Shown here: positions 56,786 to 64,000 of the stretch, piece after piece | How the letters are laid out: each line of letters begins with the position of its first letter | How positions within the stretch are numbered: the first letter of the stretch is position 1 | Assembly: GCF_033807575.1 (NCBI RefSeq) | Contig: NC_084705.1 | Span: forward strand, 17,478,019 to 17,542,018 | Length of the DNA: 64,000 bases | DNA from: Cydia pomonella | Taxonomy: Eukaryota > Arthropoda > Insecta > Lepidoptera > Tortricidae | Reading direction: 5' to 3' | Notes under the pieces: generated by a model | Databases searched by the model: none | Seen by the model: only the letters and a program-made list of their open reading frames with translations | Told to the model about the DNA's origin: nothing | Program-made: the position numbers and the translations under genes

Positions 56786-57790
56786 TACCTCCTGAGGTGG
56801 ATTAAATCTTACCTCTCTAATCGTAGCCAAGCTGTGGCCTTGAAAGGGTACACATCTCGTTTTCTCCCCATCCCCTCTGGAGTACCTCAGGGGTCACACC
56901 TTGGTCCTTTATTTTTTATCCTGTATATAAATGATATGGCGGCTTGCTTCCGTAGCTCTGAACACCTTATATATGCTGATGACACAAAGATTTATAAAGC
57001 CGTGTCTTCGGAGGCAGTCTGCCTATTATTGCAAAAAGATTTAGATAATTTTGTCCTATATTGCTCTAATAATCATTTGTTTTTAAACACAGAAAAATGT
57101 TTTGTTATCAGCTTTAATCGGAAACACAACCCGATAATTTATAATTATAATTTGTCTGGTAATAACATAGCACGAGTATCTTCCATTAAGGACTTAGGTA
57201 TCACTATGGACTCGCAACTAAACTATAATGAGCATATTGATAATTTATGTAAACGTGCATATAAAAGGTTAGGAATGATTCTTCGTGTAGGACAGCCCTT
57301 CAAACGGCCAAATACTTATAAATTATTATTTTATTCTTTAGTTAGGAGTATCCTCGAATTCGGGAGTGTAATTTGGACACCACAATACCAAGTCCATATT
57401 GACCGTTTGGAGAGAATTCAAAACATTTTCTTAAAATCTTTAAGTTATAGAACAGGTACTTATTTTGTAAATTCAACGTTGGCGGCGAAACATTTTGGTG
57501 TACCTTCTCTTTTTAACCGTAGGATATACTTAGACGTTATGTTTTTGTTTAAAATTCTAAAAAATATTATTAATTGTCCTAATCTACTAAGATTAGTTAC
57601 TTTCAGTTGTCCGCATCACCCCTTACGCCCTCGATCGCTGTTTCATATTAGTTTTTCGGTCAAAAACTATTCCAGGCATACCTTTTTCATACGAGTTCCT
57701 AGTTACTATAATCAAAATCTATTCGAAGTAGATTGTTTTCAAAATTCGTTGGCTAGTCTAAAAGATATAGTTAAAAGTAAGTTGTTTTAA
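56786..57790 (+). pseudogene. Jockey/CR1-group LINE reverse transcriptase, 5'-truncated but open
   Basis: The frame is open from 56786 to the TAA at 57788, 334 codons with no stop. Visible parts are WIKSYLSNRSQ, then SGVPQGSHLGPLFFILYIND (palm), the catalytic YADD in LIYADDTKIY, then LFLNTEKC, IKDLGITMD, and the thumb-like LVRSILEFGSVIW and LERIQNIFLKSL. A reverse transcriptase of this group copies its own RNA at a nicked target. The endonuclease and the fingers domain are missing, so it is a 5'-truncated copy without its own start codon. An intact frame over 1 kb points to a fairly recent insertion. Placement in the Jockey/CR1 group is from motif memory. Confidence 0.9.
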
Positions 57791-58011
57791 TATATAAGTA
57801 CAGATATCAGTTATTTTTTCTATCAGATTCAAAAATTTGCATTAAGTAGCTATATAACTATATTTATATCAGTTAACATAATTTATGAACCTCCAGGTCT
57901 TTTTGTTGTATTTTCCTTTTGTTGTGGTACATCGTTTGTATTGCATTGTTGATATGTTTATACGACTGTTTGGTTTCTAAATAAATTAAAATAATAATAA
58001 TAATAATAATA
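57791..58011 (+). mobile_element. 3' UTR and (ATA)n tail of the Jockey/CR1-group LINE
   Basis: The UTR continues about 200 bases from the stop codon and ends in aataaattaaaataataataa with further taa repeats up to 58011. No clear target-site duplication was found, partly because the left junction sits in a duplicated tataat-cctcctgaggt motif (56762-56797). Confidence 0.7.
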
Positions 58012-58864
58012 GTGCGTTTTACATGACTGTAGTTCTGTTATAATTAATAGTAAGCTTGATATTCCGCGATCCTTCTCTTTACTAATGCTGTGACTAAATA
58101 GAGTAGGTAAAGAAGCTCGCACTCCCAATAAAGACATATTTGTTGTCAAAAATATAACCCTCATTCGAATGTGCAGTCGAGTAGAAAATAAAAGCGGAGC
58201 AGAAACAAATGTAACGCGGATGGTAATGAACGGGGTCCATCCGTTCCGCTACTCCTGCGTTTGGCTTATTTGTATTTGTATACCTTTTGTTTGTGTCATT
58301 ATTCGTAGACCAGTTGCCAAAGAAAACATGCTATTTCCTTAATTTATGCTTGATTTTTTTAACGTTACATTCTAGTCTATACGTTTCTTTTTCTGCGTCT
58401 CCATAAAATCAGTCAAACACAAAGTACGTGTTAAGACACATCCCAATCCATCAATAATGGAGGGTTTAAACACGCGGACGAACGAACGGATAGACGGATG
58501 ACAAAATTATTACCTAGGAATGCATCGTTTTTCCATTTTAGCTGTGGACACTTAAAACCTTATTTCACCTTATTTCATCGGATCCATAAATACGAATCGA
58601 TTACTTATTCACAAAATTCGACCATTAAGTAATTTCGACGTTACGGTCTACCGATACGATACAAAGTTGCCCACAATGTTTGTGTTGTGAATGTTTATGG
58701 GTATAAACATTCACACAGACGGCTAAAGAAACATACGCTATCTGTAAAAAATACCTCAGAGTCTGGAGCTTAATAACTTGCACACTTTCAATTAATTATA
58801 CAATAACATCATAAGGAAGTATTTCTATGGAACAATGAGAGAAAATTTCAACTCAAACGTCTAT
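58012..58864. other. no gene identified
   Basis: A small hairpin gtgaatgttta / taaacattcac at about 58687-58714 was noted. Nothing else. Confidence 0.35.
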
Positions 58865-58987
58865 AGTTGTTAACCAATTGATGAAATGGTGCATTTCACC
58901 GGAGTTAAACACTCTACTTTATCTACTCTAATTGCTGGTGCAATAAAGAATGTTTACTTACTTTTTTTCATTTCGAATACGAGGAAA
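58865..58987 (-). repeat. inverted copy of the 28571-28715 repeat
   Basis: It carries ttgttaaccaattgatgaaa, tggtgcatttcaccggagtt and tttcgaatacgagg, the inverse of the copy at 28571-28715. Confidence 0.5.
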
Positions 58988-60674
58988 GTAAAATACATGT
59001 GCATGTAGAAACACAGCTAAGTATAAAGTTAAGTAGTATTTCTTGAAGGTACTTTCTATTAACAATTTTGGTAAAAATATCGTTATTTATGGAATGGGGA
59101 GTTAATTATCTCAATGAAAATTGTACAACAAATCCGTTTAAAACCAAAATTGTAATTGCTTATCGTAAAAAGAAAAGAAAAAAAACGTAGTTAGAAAGTA
59201 CAGTGCTGTAAAGCAGAAACGTATCGTTTTCTGCACACTTTTTAGAACAACAACGACCCACTATCAGAGTACGAGAAATGAAAAAGTAATTTTCAAATTA
59301 ATTTAAACGCGATTAAGTTAATCCTATTTTCATAAGACAAAGTCTGTTAATGTTATAAATTTCTCCTAATTCTGTTGATAAATACCATGTTCCGGGAATA
59401 AATAAGCGAACTAATGATATTTATGTCTCGTTAAAAATTGTAGGAAAATGGACGAGATGTTTTATTGCCGAGGGTCATTAGGGTAGTGAGTGGTTCGTTT
59501 TGGAGCGGGAAACAACAGGGATGTTAACCAACGATAGAGATAACATTTGAAATTTAAATATATATTTACGAAATATTAATTTTAGTAGCAATAATTTTCC
59601 GAATATCTAATAATTGCATTTGGTTTAACCTAAAGTAGGTATTATTTTTATCAACTAGCTATTATCTAAGAGTTTTAGTTTTTAGTAGGTAGGACATTTT
59701 TACAAAATACTAACTTCTGTCCACGTCTTCGTCTGCCGCTGCGTAGACTTTGAATGCGAACTATTTGACAATTTTATTACAAAAGTAAAAACAAAAGAGA
59801 GTAGAACATTTTTTAAATAAGGAAGCTTTAATTCTAATATTAACAGTGTCTAGTTATATAAGTTTCATTATACATGTTAACACAAATAATGAATCTTTAT
59901 AATAATAATTCATAATTATGTGAAATAATAATGAAGTATTCAATATTTAAGTATACAAAAAAAAATCCTATAATATATATCTTGGCTTCTCAATAAAAAA
60001 AAATGTAAATACTTTATCTTATGACTTTTTTCCTGAACAAAAAATATATATTTATTACCTTTTTAAATAAAATTATCGATGTAATTTTATAGATAATTAG
60101 TTTTATTACAGGTATAGTTCGATAGTGTAAACAAGCAATGTAAGTTTTATTTTTAGTTAATTTAGTTCATGTTGATTTTAATGTATTTTTTAGCCTTTAG
60201 TGTAATTTAGTGTTCAGAGATTTAGATAAAAGGTTTATTGAGGCCCTTTATTGAGGTAATAAAATAATTTCTTTGTAATAAAAAGTAACGTTACAAATTT
60301 AAAAAAATCAAATTTGTATGGATATTCTATAAAAGTAGAAGAATAAAGTTCTCAAGGTTAAAAGACTAAGAGTTTCTTTAAATACTAAAAATATTGACAT
60401 AAATTGTTTATGCATTAAATATGCCTGCCAACAAAATGTGTATATTCACATTTAATGTCCATTAAGCCATTTTCTATGGAACAGATTTTTTATAGGTGTT
60501 CGCAAAAAAATTGAATGTCCGCTTCTTCTCCGTATCAGCCCACTGTGCATCCAATATTCTGTGATTTAACCTTTAAATTGGTTTAGTTATCTAATTGCTT
60601 CTTCTGTCGCTGTTCAGTAGTAACTTTTAAATGTGCTAGTGATATACATTTAATGTGCTAGGGATAAATGTGAT
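58988..60674. other. long AT-rich stretch, nothing identified
   Basis: No ORF over 60 codons, no recognised repeat. Confidence 0.4.
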
Positions 60675-60950
60675 AGTGTGCAGCAAATAAAAACTAATCT
60701 TGAAACGCGTTTAACCATGTTTTAATCAAGATCCAGCAATCCATCGCGGTTTTTAGTAAAGTCCAGCTATCTCTTTATTAAAAGCAACTACCGAACAACG
60801 TATTGACGTTACGATTTTTTTATACGTTGTTCGGTAGTTGCTTTTAATAAAGAGATAGCTGGACTTTACTAAAAACCGCGATGGATTGCTGGATCTTGAT
60901 TAAAACATGGTTAAACGCGTTTCAAGATTAGTTTTTATTTGCTGCACACT
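60675..60950. repeat. perfect inverted repeat: 129-bp arms, 18-bp spacer
   Basis: The arm at 60675-60803 (starting agtgtgcagcaaataaaaac) is the exact reverse complement of 60822-60950, base for base. The spacer 60804-60821 is tgacgttacgattttttt. A transcript would fold into one 129-bp duplex hairpin. No ORF lies inside, and no target-site duplication is clear. Possible explanations are a very young foldback element, a hairpin-RNA (endo-siRNA) source, or an assembly or cloning artefact. Confidence 0.95.
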
Positions 60951-61379
60951 TCCATGATAGTTCACTGCATACTAAGCTATCAATATTGCACTTTAAACAA
61001 CAGTATTGAGCAAAACAATAAAAAATCACGAGGCGCCTTCGCCATCTTGAATCTCAACTACAACCTCATTTAATTGCTCAATAATGTTTTTATTCTACTC
61101 TACAGCTGTCAAAGCTCCATGGGATAGGACGTCAGAGCGCGGGGGGCGCGTAACTGATGACGTCGTTACCGGGATATTATTTTAAAATCGTTCTTACCGA
61201 ATTAAACTCTTACCGGGATAAATTTACGGCCAGTTTTGGATAGACTCGGGTAATGGTGACTTTCGAAATGTAAGTCGTTAATTATGAAATGACATTTGAA
61301 AATTGGAGGCTTACAATAGGACAAAAAAATCCAAAGTAAGCGAAAAAATTATAAAAACAGAATTGTGTAATGAAGTTGT
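60951..61379. other. no gene identified
   Basis: A GC-rich patch at about 61128-61175 (gcgcggggggcgcgtaactg) stands out from AT-rich flanks. No product recognised. Confidence 0.3.
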
Positions 61380-61575
61380 ATGTATTTATAATATAGATCT
61401 TCTTCTTCCTCAACGAGTATGCGCACACTGTTGGGCATAATATACGCCTCTCCAAATCTCATCCAAGCAGCCCCATTTGCTACTTCTCTCCAGAGTGCGC
61501 CCGCAATCTTTTTAATATTATCCTCCCATCTAGTTGGAGGTCTGTGATCTGATGTTGGAGGTCTGATCAAATATA
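61380..61575 (-). pseudogene. LINE ORF2 C-terminal relic (RTE-like)
   Basis: On the minus strand the frame reads RPPTRWEDNIKKIAGALW, REVANGAAWMRFGEAYI and then RILVEEEE. The RW-x-D-x-I-x-K-x-x-G...W...GEAY order is the end of RTE-like ORF2 proteins, and the run of glutamates is the gaagaagaag tail. It is 5'-truncated. Confidence 0.7.
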
Positions 61576-61687
61576 GATACTCAAGTTTAAGAGTATATTA
61601 CACATTTCATGCATTTTTCCCCGTTCCATGTAGGTATTTCCACACATGCCTTGTCTTCAATGGAACATTTACACGTAGTTAATTATA

Positions 61688-62109
61688 TAGGATGTTTTTT
61701 TTTTTTACATATTGACAGCAGCTACGAGCTCGTACCAATCCCATGCTTGCGCGGGAAAACGGTCTTAGGAGACCATCCCTAATTTGAATTAAGTGCGATT
61801 GGCATGTAAATTTTGGAAAAAAAATACAGTCATTGACGAAATCGAACATTGTGATTTTTGTTTTTGATGCCAATCGATTCCATTTCTCTTCAGGATCAAA
61901 AGCTTCTTAGTGACCAACGTAGGTTAGGGCAATATAAAACCCAGAAATGAAAGATAATGTTGTTCATACATATAGTATGAGAAAAGTGAAATATTTTGCA
62001 TGCTCTTTTTGATGCCTTTATGCCTATGACTTTTGTCCTAAGACCATTTCCACGGGATCAGGTAGCTGCTCTCAGTACCTACCCAATTTTAAAAATCCAC
62101 CCTGTATTT
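61688..62109. mobile_element. foldback element, about 420 bp
   Basis: The left ggatgttttttttttt / cagctacgagctcgtac / gcgggaaaacggtcttagga blocks are inverted on the right as cctaagaccatttccacggg, ggtagctgctctcagtac and aaaaatccaccctg. Arms are imperfect with gaps. No ORF is credible. Confidence 0.55.
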
Positions 62110-62849
62110 AAAAAAAAGGTATTTAATTCCATACAATAGAATTAGATACCTTACCCTAGACGATTTACCCTAACAACAAACTTAATTTGACATGAGGGCT
62201 CTTCTCACGGGTCGAATTAATAACCCATTACATCAGATTTGATAAGGAAATGGCAAATGGATCATTATGTAGCTGGGTAAGCTAACTTGAGATATTCAAG
62301 TATCACTTAAATAAAAAAAAAATAGTTCGCTTTATAAGATAACTTTTAGGCGACTAGATGGACTTGTTTTTGAACAGACTAGACACCTTTTTGCTTCATC
62401 TTATACATGTTACAAATTCTTGTATTAACTATTTACAAAGAACAAATTGCTTTAATCGAATACTTGAAATGAAGTATTCTAACTGAACTATTGACAAGTG
62501 CCCAGAACATTGGCCAAACGTGGACTACTCAAAGCCTCGGCTTGCGATTTGAACAAACGTTCGGCGAATCCTACCCATGGTATTTGATCGGTAGAACAGC
62601 TATTCAATCCCAAAATTCGGGTGAGGTCTAACTCTGCCCTAATTTTGAATGTTTTAGTTGGTCAATAAAAGTATACCTTCATTATTGTATATTGTGTGAA
62701 CAAACGTGGCGTAAATTGTTATGTGTTGTATTGTTTCATAGATGTTTGTTTTAAAAATTTGTAATTTATTTATAGCTGAGTACTGTATAATATTTCATTG
62801 CCACGGATCCGAGCGCGGTAGGCTGTTCCTGCTACAGTTATAAAACGGG
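62110..62849. other. no gene identified
   Basis: AT-rich; nothing recognised. Confidence 0.35.
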
Positions 62850-63053
62850 TGTCAAAAGGATGACAATCGTACATCAACTAACACCAAGCGATTGAAAAAA
62901 TGCATCGGGATGACAGATAGAGTCTGTGCGGAAAGAATCGTAGAATTTATGGGGCCCAATACATTCCACGACTCTTCTCTTTCCGAACAGACTACTTATA
63001 CATTATTAAAGTTTCGATTGGCGTTTTCTATCAACCATTGTCATCTTGGCTAG
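62850..63053. mobile_element. foldback element containing an inner hairpin
   Basis: The outer ends (gtcaaaaggatgacaatcgt and gtcatcttggctag) match the 108-bp MITE at 48079-48186. An inner inverted pair, agtctgtgcggaaagaatcg and ctctttccgaacagact, occupies 62921-62993. Either the short copy lost the core or the long one gained it. Confidence 0.6.
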
Positions 63054-64000
63054 GCCCCCTGATTTCTTGTTAAGTATTAAAAGGTATCGTCATAACTATT
63101 TCCAGTTTAAAGATAACTTTAAACTAAATGTATCTATATCTAAGTAAATAAAAATAATTAGATTTCTAAAAACTCTCAAGTATTTTCAAAACTAGTGCTT
63201 AATTTTTGACGACATCCATTATATAAAAATAAAAATAAATCGTTGCCAGTATAAAAATTTTAAAAACTATATGTCAAAATAAAAAATAAGAAAATAACCG
63301 ATTAAAAAAATTTGGCCATGCCGGAGTCATGTAAAGCTCGGCATTCAGAGCTCCGTCCGTATGCATCGATATGATATATATATATAATTAGAATAATCAC
63401 AAACAAATCATTAAAAAAATGTTTGGGATTTATTTAAGAAAAATAAGCCAATTGTATGAAATAATGTAAGTAACTGCCTATATTTATGTATTAGGTACTG
63501 TTGGATGGATATAAGAAGAAAAAACGGGTTGGTAAGAATACTATACTATTTTCTGCCACAACCACTTTGTTAATAAAAAAACAGCGACAATTTAAAAAAA
63601 TGTATAGGCGAATAGGGTGGTCTTTCCGTAGAATATTTCGATTTTGCGCTTTTTTCTACTGACAAAGTGGGCGTGCGTCTATGTTTATACTCGTAACATG
63701 TCAAATTGGCAAATTTATTGCCCTTCTTTACCCTACCGAAGTCTGACATACTTAGTAAAAAAAATCGGTAGCTAGTTCTTTAACAGTAGGAACTGCAGTT
63801 TATGAATGATTACAACGTTAGAGAAATACCTCTTTTTATATCATGGCAACAATTAGTGTTTGACACTTAACCGATTTGCAAGATCGGAGTGATTTCATAA
63901 GAGCTCCGTCAACAAAGTTTTGTACGGAGCTTTAAAGACAACAACTACGTAATGTCTAAAACTAAGCCCTATATATTAGGAAGATGTGGTGACTGCGAGA
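63054..64000. other. no gene identified
   Basis: An (AT)n tract lies at about 63372-63387. The gagctccgtc...gtacggagctt pair at 63901-63932 is a short inverted repeat. No gene seen up to the end of the window. Confidence 0.35.

Noticed and set aside
1..64000. CRISPR arrays, bacterial operons, ribosome binding sites or rRNA
   Set aside because: No regularly spaced repeats of CRISPR type, no dense coding, no rRNA-like sequence. The window is animal nuclear DNA.

Overview
This is a 64 kb AT-rich animal genomic window, most likely from a moth or butterfly (Lepidoptera). The evidence is the repeat content: tRNA-headed SINEs, the interspersed families with AGGGTTCCGTA ends, RTE-, R1-, CR1/Zenon- and Jockey-like LINE 3' ends, a Penelope-like fragment, and many short foldback (MITE-like) elements of lepidopteran type. 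Family names come from recognition of motifs and from memory of lepidopteran repeats. No database search was possible.

No long conserved host gene is visible, so the window reads as intergenic or intronic sequence. The best host-gene candidate is a small cysteine-rich gene at about 3.2-5.05 kb on the + strand. It has three phase-compatible exons with good splice sites and an AATAAA signal after the stop. Weaker coding hints are a GC-rich start codon context at 45.05 kb, a possible first exon at 55.8 kb, a protein-like minus-strand ORF at 35.8-36.1 kb, and an AT-rich Cys-pair fragment at 48.8 kb.

Layout. 0-6 kb: LINE and SINE scraps and the cysteine-rich candidate gene. 6-12 kb: two inverted copies of a foldback element, another foldback family and a Penelope-like relic. 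12-19.3 kb: a dense graveyard of LINE 3' ends, including an R1-like insertion with a target-site duplication. 19-25 kb: mostly featureless, with compound TA microsatellites, an RTE-type tail with a target-site duplication, and a SINE. 25-33 kb: nested foldback elements, AGGGTTCCGTA elements and a second R1-like insertion with a target-site duplication. 33-42 kb: mostly bare AT-rich DNA with MITEs and a 25-bp minisatellite. 42-50 kb: an in-frame 165-bp tandem duplication, more AGGGTTCCGTA elements and a composite foldback. 50-56 kb: SINEs and a decayed LINE. 56-58 kb: a 334-codon Jockey-like reverse transcriptase fragment. 60.7 kb: a perfect inverted repeat with 129-bp arms and an 18-bp spacer, the most striking structure here.

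The transposon pieces are mainly 5'-truncated or internally deleted and do not form a working system together. The SINEs and non-autonomous foldbacks would have depended on machinery encoded elsewhere.
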